Assembly: GCA_964572955.1 (NCBI GenBank)
Contig: CAZNGY010000001.1
Span: 62,001 to 126,000 of the forward strand
Direction of reading: 5' to 3'
DNA length: 64,000 bases
DNA from: UBA3775 sp964572955
GTDB taxonomy: Bacteria; Bacillota; Clostridia; Lachnospirales; Lachnospiraceae
The translations under genes and the position numbers were made by a program. The stretch's first letter is position 1. Every line of letters begins with the position of its first letter. This document shows, one piece after another, positions 34,506-43,406 of this stretch. The notes beneath the pieces were generated by a model. The model saw only the letters and a program-made list of their open reading frames with translations, did not search any database and was not told where the DNA came from.

Positions 34506-36125
34506 ATGGTAAAATTTAAGCGTGGTCTTGCAATATTCCTTGCAAGCACAATGATGTTCACTATTGTCGGATGCGGAAAATCAGACAGTGATGACAAAGA
34601 AAAGAAAGGCAGCGGTAAGAAAGGTGATTCTGTCAGCACTTTGGCCGATGCTTTAGCATCAGCTGATAATTACACAAGCGGTGACTACACTCTTAAGGCA
34701 TTAGTTGATGCCGGAGAGTATGGTAAAATCGAGTTTAATTCAGATGGAACCATAGCAGGCAATGATTGTACATTCGGAATGAGCTTTGCAGTAGAATCAT
34801 CCGGTCAGGAAGTTGAGGTTGCACTTGATGATGTATTTGTTGTAAGCGGAGATTATCTCTATATTAATATTGATTCTGTAATTGAAGTTTTATCTGATGT
34901 TGAAACTGAGTTCGGATATTATAAGATTATGATGCCGGAAACAGACGATAAGGCAGGAGAAAAACTTCAGGAAATCTCAAAAGATTTCATTAATGCTGCA
35001 CTTGAAGATATCGATGTAGAGGAAGAAAGCGACGGAACAGTATTCACTGCGGAAATAAAAAAAGCTGAAGATTATGAGAAACTCGTAAGAAATGTTGTTA
35101 AGTATATTGATGAAAATCAGGATGAGATTCAGAAAGCATACGAAGAATCTCTTAATGCCATTGATTATAAGTCATATCTTAAGGATGTTCTTGAGGATAT
35201 GTCTGACGACATTATGAGTGCAGTAGAAGCTTTGGGCGGAACTGTTTCAGATGATGACATACAGGCTATAATTGATTCTGTTGATGATATTGAACTTGAA
35301 GATGCAGAGATTAATCTTTTTGAAGGATTTGAAGAAATTAAAGAGTCTGTAGAAGATATGGATTCTGATGATTTCGAAGAAGCATTTGAGGAAGTTGAAG
35401 TTGTAAGTACAATTAAGGTAACTGCTTCAGAAGAAGAATTTGCTTATGAAATCGGTATGGAAGCAGAAGCAGATGGCGAGAAGATTGAAATCGCAATTGA
35501 ATACAGCCTTAAAGTAGATGAAGATGCAAAGGTTTCAGCACCTAAGAATGTATTAAGTTTAACAGATATGGTTGATTATGCAATGGACAACCAGGATGTT
35601 CTTGCAGATGTTGTTGAAGGCATAAACGATAAATGGGGCGACATCGTTGGTGATGTTGATATTGATGACTGGGATGATGACTGGGACGACGATGATTATG
35701 ACGATGATGACTGGGGAACAGTAGAAGTAGGAAACGGTGCTATCAGCTTAGACGGAGATGAATGGTCAATAAATCTTAACGGTAAGGATTTTACATTCTC
35801 ATATGATGATGATTTATTTGATGATGTTGAGTGTGATGACGATGCAATCTTTTTTGACGGTTCAAAGGTATCAGCAAGCCTTTTCCTTTGGGAGGATTTT
35901 GAATTTGACAGTGTAGTTGAATACTATGCAGAATCGTATGGTGACGACGGCTACAACACATATACAGTACAGGGATGTGATGTGGCAGCAATAGGCACTG
36001 ATGAAAACAGCTACTATCTCGTGGTTGGCAGCAGAGACATGGGTGATAACTGTTTTGTAGTAATGGTATATTTCTATGATGAAGTTACAATGACTCCTGA
36101 GGAGCTTGCAGATGCATTTTTATAA
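34506..36125 (+). CDS. Acidic lipoprotein of unknown function
   Basis: ATG 34506 follows TAGGAGG. The longer upstream frame covers the promoter and leader and is not coding. The 539-residue product has a lipoprotein signal (FTIVGCGKS). The body is strongly acidic, with alternating strands and helices as in solute-facing lipoproteins of Lachnospiraceae, then an extreme Asp/Trp-rich linker near residues 383-405 (DWDDDWDDDDYDDDDWG), then a compact C-terminal domain of about 130 residues. No enzyme motif is visible. It should lie on the outer membrane face. It may bind cations, but that is a guess. Confidence 0.82.
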   Translation: MVKFKRGLAIFLASTMMFTIVGCGKSDSDDKEKKGSGKKGDSVSTLADALASADNYTSGDYTLKALVDAGEYGKIEFNSDGTIAGNDCTFGMSFAVESSGQEVEVALDDVFVVSGDYLYINIDSVIEVLSDVETEFGYYKIMMPETDDKAGEKLQEISKDFINAALEDIDVEEESDGTVFTAEIKKAEDYEKLVRNVVKYIDENQDEIQKAYEESLNAIDYKSYLKDVLEDMSDDIMSAVEALGGTVSDDDIQAIIDSVDDIELEDAEINLFEGFEEIKESVEDMDSDDFEEAFEEVEVVSTIKVTASEEEFAYEIGMEAEADGEKIEIAIEYSLKVDEDAKVSAPKNVLSLTDMVDYAMDNQDVLADVVEGINDKWGDIVGDVDIDDWDDDWDDDDYDDDDWGTVEVGNGAISLDGDEWSINLNGKDFTFSYDDDLFDDVECDDDAIFFDGSKVSASLFLWEDFEFDSVVEYYAESYGDDGYNTYTVQGCDVAAIGTDENSYYLVVGSRDMGDNCFVVMVYFYDEVTMTPEELADAFL

Positions 36126-36161
36126 AATGCCCACAGTTGAATTATAACTGATAAAAAAATT

Positions 36162-36238
36162 AAAAACCTCCATGCCGAGTATGAGGTAAACCCGAAAAGC
36201 CGGACTTTTCGGACTACCTCACGGCAGGAGGTTTTTTT
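36162..36238. terminator. Long compound terminator
   Basis: The outer stem AAAACCTCC/GGAGGTTTT with GCCG/CGGC, and inner GAGGTA/TACCTC and CGAAAAG/CTTTTCG, all fold in one arm, followed by a run of seven Ts. It serves the lipoprotein gene and may also stop transcription from cotJA on the opposite strand. Confidence 0.85.
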
Positions 36239-36293
36239 ATCTGAATCAGTTTATTTCTTACTTTAAATGTAAGAAATAAAACAGGGGTTGATT

Positions 36294-36533
36294 TTAACCA
36301 CAGAAAACAAGGTTGAGTTCTTTAAATACAGTGCCCTGACAAAGTGCATCGCAGGGTTCGTATAAATCCCTGTATATCTGCCATGGTACGTATGCCATTG
36401 CAATGGTAAAGTTTTCATCATAACCGCCGGACACCTGATTAGACATGACGGGACCCGTCTTTTTTGAAGGAGGCATATTATAGTTTTGATAATTACCGCC
36501 ATATCTGTAAGTGTTGTTTCTTGAATAATACAA
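36294..36533 (-). CDS. cotJA: Spore coat associated protein CotJA
   Basis: 79 residues from a TTG start at 36533, supported by CGGAG seven bases upstream. The Tyr/Asn-rich head (YYSRNNTYRYGGNYQNYNMPP) leads to the CotJA core: AMAYVPWQIYRDLYEPCDALCQGTVFKELN, which matches the family pattern AMAYVPWQ...Y...AL..GTxF..L. An overlapping frame on the same strand starting with ATG at 36559 gives no such pattern and is a shadow. CotJA is needed for CotJC assembly in the spore coat. Here it is separated from cotJB-cotJC by two plus-strand genes. Identified by pattern; I am fairly sure. Confidence 0.82.
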   Translation of the reverse strand: MYYSRNNTYRYGGNYQNYNMPPSKKTGPVMSNQVSGGYDENFTIAMAYVPWQIYRDLYEPCDALCQGTVFKELNLVFCG

Positions 36534-36656
36534 TTTCTTACTCCGTAAAGCTTTATCATATTTTATGAATCAGTTCTTAAATTGCTACCTGAAGAATATA
36601 TCAGATTTGAGAGAATGACAAAGATGGCATATGAAGCAGGGAGTTGTAAACCGGGG

Positions 36657-36685
36657 TTGACATAGCCGGTTAATGGTTTTATACT
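36657..36685 (+). promoter_or_regulatory. Strong promoter of serC-serA
   Basis: Perfect TTGACA at 36657, 17 bp, TATACT at 36680. Transcription should start near 36692, leaving a leader of about 133 bases. Confidence 0.78.
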
Positions 36686-36721
36686 TGAAAACGGTTGTGT
36701 ATACAGTATATTTATGCAGCT

Positions 36722-36794
36722 GCGGTGCACGGTATGCGATAGAGTCTACATTCCGTGTGTATGCCGCTTTTTAGTCAGGCCGGCAAATTCCGGC
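36722..36794 (+). other. Terminator-like hairpin and second hairpin in the serC leader
   Basis: GCGG and CACGG (36722-36732) pair with CCGTG and CCGC (36753-36767), followed directly by TTTTT, which looks like an intrinsic terminator inside the leader. Then GCCGG/CCGGC (36779-36794) folds just before AGGAGG. Transcription attenuation is plausible. I see no T-box motif or leader peptide. Confidence 0.45.
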
Positions 36795-36824
36795 AGACAT
36801 CGATATATTCCAGGAGGTAGAAAA

Positions 36825-37910
36825 ATGGCAAGAGTTTATAACTTTTCAGCCGGTCCGGCCGTACTGCCGGAAGAAGTATTAAAGGAGGCTGCTGCAGAAA
36901 TGCTTGATTACAAAGGTACGGGCATGTCTGTTATGGAAATGAGTCATCGTTCAAAGGCTTTCCAGTCTATTATTGATGAAGCAGAAGCAGATCTCAGAGA
37001 ACTTATAGGTATACCTGATAATTACAAGGTTTTATTTCTTCAGGGCGGAGCACATATGATGTTTGCCCAGGTACCTTTAAACTTAATGAAAAACAAAAAA
37101 GCCGCTTATATAGTTACCGGTCAGTGGGCTAAGAAAGCCTATCAGGAAGCTCAGAAGTATGGTAATGCGGTTAAAGTTGCAAGTTCAGAGGATAAAACCT
37201 TCTCATATATTCCGGATTGTTCAGATCTTCAGATAGATGATGATACTGATTATGTATATATATGCGAAAATAATACTATTTACGGAACAAAATTCAAAAC
37301 ACTTCCAGATACAAAAGGAAAAGATTTAGTTTCGGATGTTTCTTCATGTTTCTTAAGTGAGCCGGTAGATATTACAAAATATGCAATTATGTACGGTGGT
37401 GCACAGAAAAACATCGGACCTGCAGGAGTGGTTATAGCTATAATTCGTGAGGATCTTATTACGGATGACGTGCTTCCCGGAACACCTACAATGCTTAAAT
37501 TTAAGACACAGGCAGATGCAGGAAGTATGTATAATACACCTCCATGCTATGGCATTTATATGTGCGGCAAGGTATTTAAGTGGATTAAAAAGCAGGGTGG
37601 TCTTGCTGCAATGAAGGAAAAGAATGAGAAGAAGGCAAAAATCTTATATGATTTCCTTGATTCGTCAAAACTTTTCAAAGGAACCGTTGAGCCGGATTCA
37701 CGTTCTCTTATGAATGTTCCTTTTGTAACAGGTGATGCAGAACTTGATGCTAAATTTGTTAAGGAAGCGGCAGAGGCAGGCTTTGTTAACCTTAAAGGCC
37801 ACAGAAGTGTCGGAGGTATGAGAGCAAGTATCTACAATGCCATGCCTATTGAGGGTGTTGAGAAGCTCGTTGAGTTTATGAAGAAGTTTGAAGCAGAGAA
37901 TATAAAATAA
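36825..37910 (+). CDS. serC: Phosphoserine aminotransferase
   Basis: ATG 36825 (MARVYNFSAGPAVLP) has AGGAGG at 36812. An in-frame ATG about 110 bases upstream lies in the leader and is not used. The 361-residue class V aminotransferase has the PLP Lys in GGAQKNIGPAG, and GHRSVGGMRASIYNA near the end. It makes phosphoserine from 3-phosphohydroxypyruvate and glutamate, in serine synthesis. serA follows 77 bases downstream; serB is not in the window. Confidence 0.97.
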   Translation: MARVYNFSAGPAVLPEEVLKEAAAEMLDYKGTGMSVMEMSHRSKAFQSIIDEAEADLRELIGIPDNYKVLFLQGGAHMMFAQVPLNLMKNKKAAYIVTGQWAKKAYQEAQKYGNAVKVASSEDKTFSYIPDCSDLQIDDDTDYVYICENNTIYGTKFKTLPDTKGKDLVSDVSSCFLSEPVDITKYAIMYGGAQKNIGPAGVVIAIIREDLITDDVLPGTPTMLKFKTQADAGSMYNTPPCYGIYMCGKVFKWIKKQGGLAAMKEKNEKKAKILYDFLDSSKLFKGTVEPDSRSLMNVPFVTGDAELDAKFVKEAAEAGFVNLKGHRSVGGMRASIYNAMPIEGVEKLVEFMKKFEAENIK

Positions 37911-37987
37911 TCCTGATTACTATATTAAATATATGAACTTCATGAAAAGGGCAATTTTGCTCATATATGAAGGCGGCGGAGGAAAAT

Positions 37988-39151
37988 ATGATAAAATATA
38001 ATTGTCTTAATCCGATTGCGGCTGAAGGCCTTGAAATTCTCGGAAACGAATATGTAAAGACAGATGATTTTGGCGAGGCTGATATTGCACTTGTAAGAAG
38101 TGCATCAATGCATGAGCTTGAATTAAATAAGAATCTTATAGCTGTTGCAAGAGCAGGAGCAGGAGTAAACAATATTCCTCTTGATACATGTGCTTCAAAG
38201 GGTGTTGTGGTATTCAATACTCCGGGAGCAAATGCAAATGCAGTTAAGGAACTCGTAATAGCAGGAATCCTTATGGGATCAAGAGACATTGTCGGAGGCG
38301 TAAACTGGGGACTTAACAATAAAGATGACGAAAATCTTGCTAAAACAGTGGAAAAAAGTAAGAAACAGTTTGCAGGATGTGAGGTTTCAGGAAAGAAACT
38401 TGGAGTAATTGGTCTCGGAGCAATCGGTGTTCTGGTTGCTAATGCGGCATCCGCTCTTGGTATGCAGGTTTACGGATGCGATCCTTTTATCAGTGTTGAG
38501 AATGCATGGAAGCTCAGTCATAAGGTGAATCTTGTTAAAACAAGAGAGGAAATCTTTAAAAACTGCGATTATATTACTGTTCATGTACCTTTACTGGAAG
38601 ATACAAGAAAGATGATAAACAAAGATACAATTTCCATTATGAAAGACGGCGTTGTAATCCTTAACTATGCAAGAGATCTGCTTGTTGATGAAGAGGCAAT
38701 GGCAGAGGCACTTAACAGCGGCAAGGTAAAGAAATATATGACGGATTTCGTAAACCCTAATACCGTAAGAATGAAAAATACGGTTGCGACACCTCATCTT
38801 GGAGCATCAACAAAGGAATCTGAAGATAATTGTGCAATAATGGCTGCGAAGGAACTTAGGGAATATGTAGAAAATGGAAACATTATTAATTCCGTAAATT
38901 ATCCGGCACTTGATGCAGGTGTAAGACGTACTCCTTGCAGAATATGTATTCTTCACAAAAACATACCTAATATGCTGAGTCAGTTTACATCAGCAATTGC
39001 AGGACTTGGACTTAATATCGAAAACATGTATAATAAGAGTCGTGGTGATTATGCATATTCAGTTCTCGATATTGCTGCAAAGGTTGAGGATGATACCAAA
39101 AAGGCAATTGAGAATGTCGAGGGCGTGCTTAGAGTAAGAGTACTTCAGTAG
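37988..39151 (+). CDS. serA: Phosphoglycerate dehydrogenase
   Basis: ATG 37988 follows GGCGGAGG. The 387-residue protein has a substrate domain (VARAGAGVNNI, NTPGANANAVKEL), the NAD domain (GKKLGVIGLGAIG), a catalytic Arg in NYARDLL and a His in ATPHLGAST, and a C-terminal ACT domain from about 315. It oxidises 3-phosphoglycerate, the first step of serine synthesis, and the ACT domain is the usual site of feedback by serine. It is in an operon with serC, which supplies the next step. Confidence 0.96.
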   Translation: MIKYNCLNPIAAEGLEILGNEYVKTDDFGEADIALVRSASMHELELNKNLIAVARAGAGVNNIPLDTCASKGVVVFNTPGANANAVKELVIAGILMGSRDIVGGVNWGLNNKDDENLAKTVEKSKKQFAGCEVSGKKLGVIGLGAIGVLVANAASALGMQVYGCDPFISVENAWKLSHKVNLVKTREEIFKNCDYITVHVPLLEDTRKMINKDTISIMKDGVVILNYARDLLVDEEAMAEALNSGKVKKYMTDFVNPNTVRMKNTVATPHLGASTKESEDNCAIMAAKELREYVENGNIINSVNYPALDAGVRRTPCRICILHKNIPNMLSQFTSAIAGLGLNIENMYNKSRGDYAYSVLDIAAKVEDDTKKAIENVEGVLRVRVLQ

Positions 39152-39175
39152 AGGATTTAAATCTGATTCAGAGTC

Positions 39176-39204
39176 TTGAAAAAAGTAAAATAGTGTTGTA
39201 TATT
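39176..39204 (+). promoter_or_regulatory. Promoter of the zinc-ribbon membrane protein gene
   Basis: TTGAAA at 39176, 17 bp, TATATT at 39199, about 95 bases before the start codon. Confidence 0.6.
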
Positions 39205-39256
39205 AGAATCGGATTAGAGAATCCGTTTAGTATTTTATTTTGTTGAAAAAATATGG

Positions 39257-39287
39257 AAAGGAGAGTCCATAGATTTTCTTCTATGGA
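39257..39287 (+). promoter_or_regulatory. Displaced Shine-Dalgarno with intervening hairpin
   Basis: A strong AAAGGAG lies at 39257-39263, 36 bases before the start codon at 39300. Between them TCCATAG (39266) and CTATGGA (39281) form a perfect stem that would bring the box closer to the start. The box next to the ATG is only AAAGAG. Confidence 0.35.
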
Positions 39288-39299
39288 TGAAAAGAGAAA

Positions 39300-40070
39300 A
39301 TGTTCTGTAAAAATTGCGGTTCAGAGTTCGCAGACGGTGAGGCTTTTTGCCCTAACTGTGGTACGGCAGCGGAAGGTACACAGTCACAGGCAGCTGATAA
39401 TGCACAGCAGGAGGCATCCAAATCAGGCAATTATGCACCAATTATTGCCATTGCAGCAGTGGCTGTAGTAGTTATAATCGCTATAATCGTTCTTATGAGC
39501 GGTGCCGAAAAGAAAGCAGTAAAGAAGTATTTCAATGCTTTTGGTAAGTTTAAGACAGAAAAGCTTATTGACATGGAAATGCCTGAAAAGGTTCAGAAGG
39601 AATCACTTGAAGATAATGATTATTTTGATATCGATTATGATGATTTTGTTGAAATCAGCGTAAAAACAGGTGATATTGTTTATGAAGGTCTTAAAGATGA
39701 AGGTAAGGTTAAGTTTGAATACGAAATAAAGAAGATGGAAGACCTTGAAGATCTTGACAAGCTTGAAGATGACGTAAGATTTGAAGATCTTGATGAACTT
39801 AAGGATTATTTTGACGAGTATTACGATGATTACGGTTTTGATGCAGATAAAATTAAAAAGGCTTATGCTGCTGAAGTTAAGTGGAATTTTACCGTTGACA
39901 AGGATAAGGTAGCTAAGGATACATCAATCTGTTATGTGTATAAATACAAGGGTGATTGGTATGTATTAGACGGACCTTCATTTACAAGTGTTCTTTATCA
40001 GCTTGATGAAGATGATTTTGAAGATTTACTTGAAGATGCTAAGGATGCATATGAAGAATTGTATGATTAA
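39300..40070 (+). CDS. Zinc-ribbon membrane protein with acidic extracellular domain
   Basis: 256 residues. An N-terminal zinc ribbon MFCKNCG...FCPNCG (residues 1-22) fixes the start. A Gln/Ala linker and one hydrophobic helix (about 45-66) follow. The outer part is very rich in Asp, Glu and Lys (KMEDLEDLDKLEDDV, FDEYYDDYGFD) and ends LLEDAKDAYEELYD. I know many Firmicute proteins of this layout but no assigned function. The Asp-rich style resembles the lipoprotein at 34.5 kb. Single gene with its own promoter. Confidence 0.85.
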   Translation: MFCKNCGSEFADGEAFCPNCGTAAEGTQSQAADNAQQEASKSGNYAPIIAIAAVAVVVIIAIIVLMSGAEKKAVKKYFNAFGKFKTEKLIDMEMPEKVQKESLEDNDYFDIDYDDFVEISVKTGDIVYEGLKDEGKVKFEYEIKKMEDLEDLDKLEDDVRFEDLDELKDYFDEYYDDYGFDADKIKKAYAAEVKWNFTVDKDKVAKDTSICYVYKYKGDWYVLDGPSFTSVLYQLDEDDFEDLLEDAKDAYEELYD

Positions 40071-40085
40071 TTAGTGTTTATATTT

Positions 40086-40116
40086 AGGAGGCAGGTCGTT
40101 GGGTCTGCCTCCTTTA
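40086..40116 (+). terminator. Hairpin terminator before tyrS
   Basis: AGGAGGCAG pairs perfectly with CTGCCTCCT; only a short T-tract follows (TTATGTA), so termination may be partial. The next start codon is 44 bases downstream. Confidence 0.55.
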
Positions 40117-40160
40117 TGTATACGGAATATTTTCGTTTTAACAAAGAAAGGGACTTTATC

Positions 40161-41381
40161 ATGACATTGTATGATGAACTTAAAGAAAGAGGACTTATTG
40201 CTCAGGTAACTGATGAAAAGCTTGTAAGTGAGCTGATTAATACAGGAAAAGCAACTTTTTATATTGGATTCGATCCTACGGCAGACAGTCTTCATGTAGG
40301 TCACTTCATGGCACTCTGCCTTATGAAGAGACTTCAGATGGCAGGAAACAAACCGATAGCACTTATCGGCGGTGGAACAGCAATGATTGGTGATCCATCC
40401 GGAAAAACTGATATGCGACGCATGATGACAAGGGAAACAATTGACCATAATGTTGAATGCTTCAAAAAACAGATGGCAAAATTTATAGATTTCACGGATG
40501 ACAGAGCATTGCTTGTAAACAATGCGGACTGGCTTCTTGATCTTAATTATATAGATGTACTCAGGGAAGTTGGAGCTCATTTTTCAGTAAACAGAATGCT
40601 TTCGGCAGAATGTTATAAGCAGAGAATGGAAAGAGGTCTTACATTCCTTGAATTCAACTATATGATTATGCAGAGTTATGATTTCTTCAGACTCTATCAG
40701 GATTATGGCTGTAATCTTGAGTTTGGTGGTGATGATCAGTGGAGCAATATGCTTGGAGGTACGGAACTCATAAGAAGAAAGCTTGGAAAAGATGCAAGTG
40801 CAATGACAATAACACTTCTCCTTAACTCTGAAGGAAAGAAAATGGGAAAAACGGAGAAAGGAGCAGTTTGGCTTGATCCTGAAAAAACAAGTCCGTTTGA
40901 GTTTTATCAGTATTGGAGAAATGTTTCAGATGCAGATGTTCTGAAATGTATCAAAATGCTTACTTTCCTGCCTATGGAAGAAATCAGACAGATGGAAAAC
41001 TGGGAAGGAAGTCAGCTTAATAAAGCTAAAGAAATTCTTGGATATGAACTTACAAAACTTGTTCATGGAGAAGAAGAGGCCGTAAAGGCACAGGAAGCGG
41101 CAAGAGCACTTTTTACCGCAGGTAATGCAGAGAATGCTCCGGAATATGTACTCGGAACAGAAGATTTTACGGATGGTGAAATCGATATTGTTTCGATATT
41201 GGTTAAGTCAGGACTTGCTCCTACACGTTCAGAAGCAAGAAGAAATGTTGAACAGGGCGGAGTAACCGTGGATAATGAAAAGGTTACGGATGTTAAAAAG
41301 ACATTTAAGTCAGAAGATTTAAAGGATGGAATTCTTTTTAAGAGAGGAAAGAAGAACTTTAAAAAAATCATTTTCAAGTAA
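40161..41381 (+). CDS. tyrS: Tyrosyl-tRNA synthetase
   Basis: ATG 40161 (MTLYDELKERGLIAQVT) is the usual TyrRS beginning; the longer frame includes the preceding hairpin. The 406-residue class I enzyme has HVGHF as the HIGH motif, KMGKT as the KMSKS motif, the YIGFDPTADSLH and GGDDQWSNM tyrosine-binding parts, and a C-terminal S4 RNA-binding domain (SEARRNVEQGGVTVDNEKV). It charges tRNA-Tyr. There is no T-box leader; the ribosome box is AAAGGG. It lies alone between two hairpins. Confidence 0.97.
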   Translation: MTLYDELKERGLIAQVTDEKLVSELINTGKATFYIGFDPTADSLHVGHFMALCLMKRLQMAGNKPIALIGGGTAMIGDPSGKTDMRRMMTRETIDHNVECFKKQMAKFIDFTDDRALLVNNADWLLDLNYIDVLREVGAHFSVNRMLSAECYKQRMERGLTFLEFNYMIMQSYDFFRLYQDYGCNLEFGGDDQWSNMLGGTELIRRKLGKDASAMTITLLLNSEGKKMGKTEKGAVWLDPEKTSPFEFYQYWRNVSDADVLKCIKMLTFLPMEEIRQMENWEGSQLNKAKEILGYELTKLVHGEEEAVKAQEAARALFTAGNAENAPEYVLGTEDFTDGEIDIVSILVKSGLAPTRSEARRNVEQGGVTVDNEKVTDVKKTFKSEDLKDGILFKRGKKNFKKIIFK

Positions 41382-41410
41382 AACTCCGGTAATAAACAGA
41401 CAGGATAAGA

Positions 41411-41453
41411 AGATCGGTGCGACAGTTTCAGACTGTTAATCCGGTCTTTTTTT
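41411..41453 (+). terminator. Terminator of tyrS
   Basis: AGATCGG pairs with CCGGTCT (one G-U) and an inner ACAGT with ACTGT, followed by seven Ts. Confidence 0.8.
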
Positions 41454-41502
41454 CAGTTTTCGGATTTTTGATGAAACAATTCCATCTTAGGTTTTATTCA
41501 GG

Positions 41503-41531
41503 TTGTGAAAGGTTGAAAAATGTTGTATCAT
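41503..41531 (+). promoter_or_regulatory. Promoter of the GH25 gene
   Basis: TTGTGA at 41503, 17 bp, TATCAT at 41526, about 35 bases before the start codon. Confidence 0.5.
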
Positions 41532-41566
41532 GGAAAAGACTGTTTAATCGGACAAGGAGGAAGATA

Positions 41567-43372
41567 ATGAAGAATGATGCCAATGATGAAATAAGAATGA
41601 ATGAAGAGAGTCTTCCGAAACAACAGAAAAGCAGTGGGAACGGAATGAATGAAATCGGGGGAGAAGCAGGTGATGAGCTTGCAAAATTTAAGCATTATTA
41701 TAGAAAAATGGCTGCAACAATAAGAAATCTGAAAATAGGAATCATGATTTTAGCGGCAGCCCTGATTATATCGCTTGTTTTTACGGCTTATATAGCTGTC
41801 AGGGAAAAAAAGAACGGTACAGCAGTTTTTGCCGGCTCAAATTCAGGTATAATTGTAACCTACAAAATGTCAGACAATCTGCAGGAAATTGTTAAGGAAT
41901 TTAAAAATGAAGAGTTTTCTGCATCAACGGAAATGATTGGAGGGTTTGAATATCTAACCATTAGCGGAGTGGTTAATGAAAAAAGCCTGAAAATATGTTA
42001 CCAGAATGAATTTCCGGATGCAGAATTTAATGAAAGTATGATGAAATCGTTTCTGATATATGATGGAAATTTTATATTGATGGGGGATTCTTATGATATA
42101 AATAAACCTGAGAACCTTGTTCCGGAGAAAGTAACTTTCACTGATGGTTCAAGAGGGATACTGAATATCAGTTATTCGGAGGGAATTCCGGATGTGATGA
42201 GTCTGTATAATTTAGATGGATGCAGAAAAGCCGGAACAATAAGTTTACAGCCTACTTTGTTATATTATTTCAGTTTAAACAGGACAGATGAAAATAACAA
42301 TACTGCCGAAATAGGTCATGGCGGTGTGAATTATGCTTATTCTTTGAACGAAAAACAGTTTGAGGCAATAGTAACCGGCGGCAAGAACTCGATTATCCTT
42401 GAAAATGGGCTTAGGGTGGAAATTACGGAAGATAAAATAAGTTTTGTCGCATACCCTTCAGTGGACGGAACTGCCTATCTGGGAGAATATTCAGGAGAGA
42501 TAACATATGCAGAAAACGGATTTTATATGGATTCCCAGTCTTTTGCAGCATATGTTCCTTTTGAGTATGAAGATTATGAAAATAACGGAATTATAACACC
42601 TTTGACAGCTCCTCTGGATGACAGAATTATAATTGTCGGAAAAAATGGCGGGAAGTATGCTCTTCCTTATTATGAAAACGTGGAACTTGCGAATGTGGAT
42701 TATTCAAAGGTTGAAACAGATGAAAAAGGTCGAAAAGTATACGGAGAAGAGTCAGCGGCAGGAATTGATGTATCGAAGTTTCAAGGGGAGATTGATTGGA
42801 AAAAGGTAAAGGCTGACGGAATAAGTTTTGCTTTTGTGAGAGCAGGATACAGAGGCTATTCAAAGGGAAAGATAGTTGAAGATGAGTATGCGGCTGATAA
42901 TTTAAAAAATGCGGCAGCAGAGGGACTGGATACAGGAATTTATATGTTTACACAGGCAGTAACGGTAGAAGAAGGAATTGAGGAAGCTCTGTTTGCAATT
43001 GAACTTGCGGAAAAAACAGGTTGTACCGGACCGATTGTATTTGATACCGAGGCATATGATGAACCGGCAGACGCGAGGGGGAATCTTATATCCAGGGAGT
43101 TAAGAACCGAAATAACCGAGGCTTTCTGCAATAAGGTGGAAGAAGCAGGATATATGCCTGTAATATATGCAAATACAAGGTGGCTTCTTCTTGGAATAGA
43201 TATGGACAGGCTGGCAGACAGAACAGTATGGTATGCGTATTACGGAGATGATCCGGTGTTGCCGTATGAGTTTGCAATATGGCAGTATTCAAGCAGTGGA
43301 ACCGTTGCAGGAATTAATTCAGCCGTAGATGAAAATATAATGTTTAAAAATGTGTTTGGCGGAAATAAATAA
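41567..43372 (+). CDS. Membrane-anchored GH25 muramidase-like protein
   Basis: ATG 41567 follows AAGGAGG. The 601-residue protein has a charged cytosolic head of about 60 residues, one transmembrane helix (about 62-84), a central extracellular region of about 300 residues with no family I know, and a C-terminal GH25 lysozyme domain from about residue 400. GIDVSKFQG and VFDTEAY hold the acidic catalytic residues, and WQYSSSGTVAGI is the family end. GH25 enzymes cut the MurNAc-GlcNAc bond of peptidoglycan. The anchoring suggests wall remodelling by the cell itself rather than attack on others. Confidence 0.9.
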   Translation: MKNDANDEIRMNEESLPKQQKSSGNGMNEIGGEAGDELAKFKHYYRKMAATIRNLKIGIMILAAALIISLVFTAYIAVREKKNGTAVFAGSNSGIIVTYKMSDNLQEIVKEFKNEEFSASTEMIGGFEYLTISGVVNEKSLKICYQNEFPDAEFNESMMKSFLIYDGNFILMGDSYDINKPENLVPEKVTFTDGSRGILNISYSEGIPDVMSLYNLDGCRKAGTISLQPTLLYYFSLNRTDENNNTAEIGHGGVNYAYSLNEKQFEAIVTGGKNSIILENGLRVEITEDKISFVAYPSVDGTAYLGEYSGEITYAENGFYMDSQSFAAYVPFEYEDYENNGIITPLTAPLDDRIIIVGKNGGKYALPYYENVELANVDYSKVETDEKGRKVYGEESAAGIDVSKFQGEIDWKKVKADGISFAFVRAGYRGYSKGKIVEDEYAADNLKNAAAEGLDTGIYMFTQAVTVEEGIEEALFAIELAEKTGCTGPIVFDTEAYDEPADARGNLISRELRTEITEAFCNKVEEAGYMPVIYANTRWLLLGIDMDRLADRTVWYAYYGDDPVLPYEFAIWQYSSSGTVAGINSAVDENIMFKNVFGGNK

Positions 43373-43406
43373 ATATCATCCGTAATTTGAATAAAAGAGG
43401 TATGAC

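Noticed and set aside
36263..36559. ATG-started frame overlapping the CotJA-like gene on the same strand
   Set aside because: The translation shows no family pattern, while the other frame gives the clear CotJA core with a good ribosome box before TTG.
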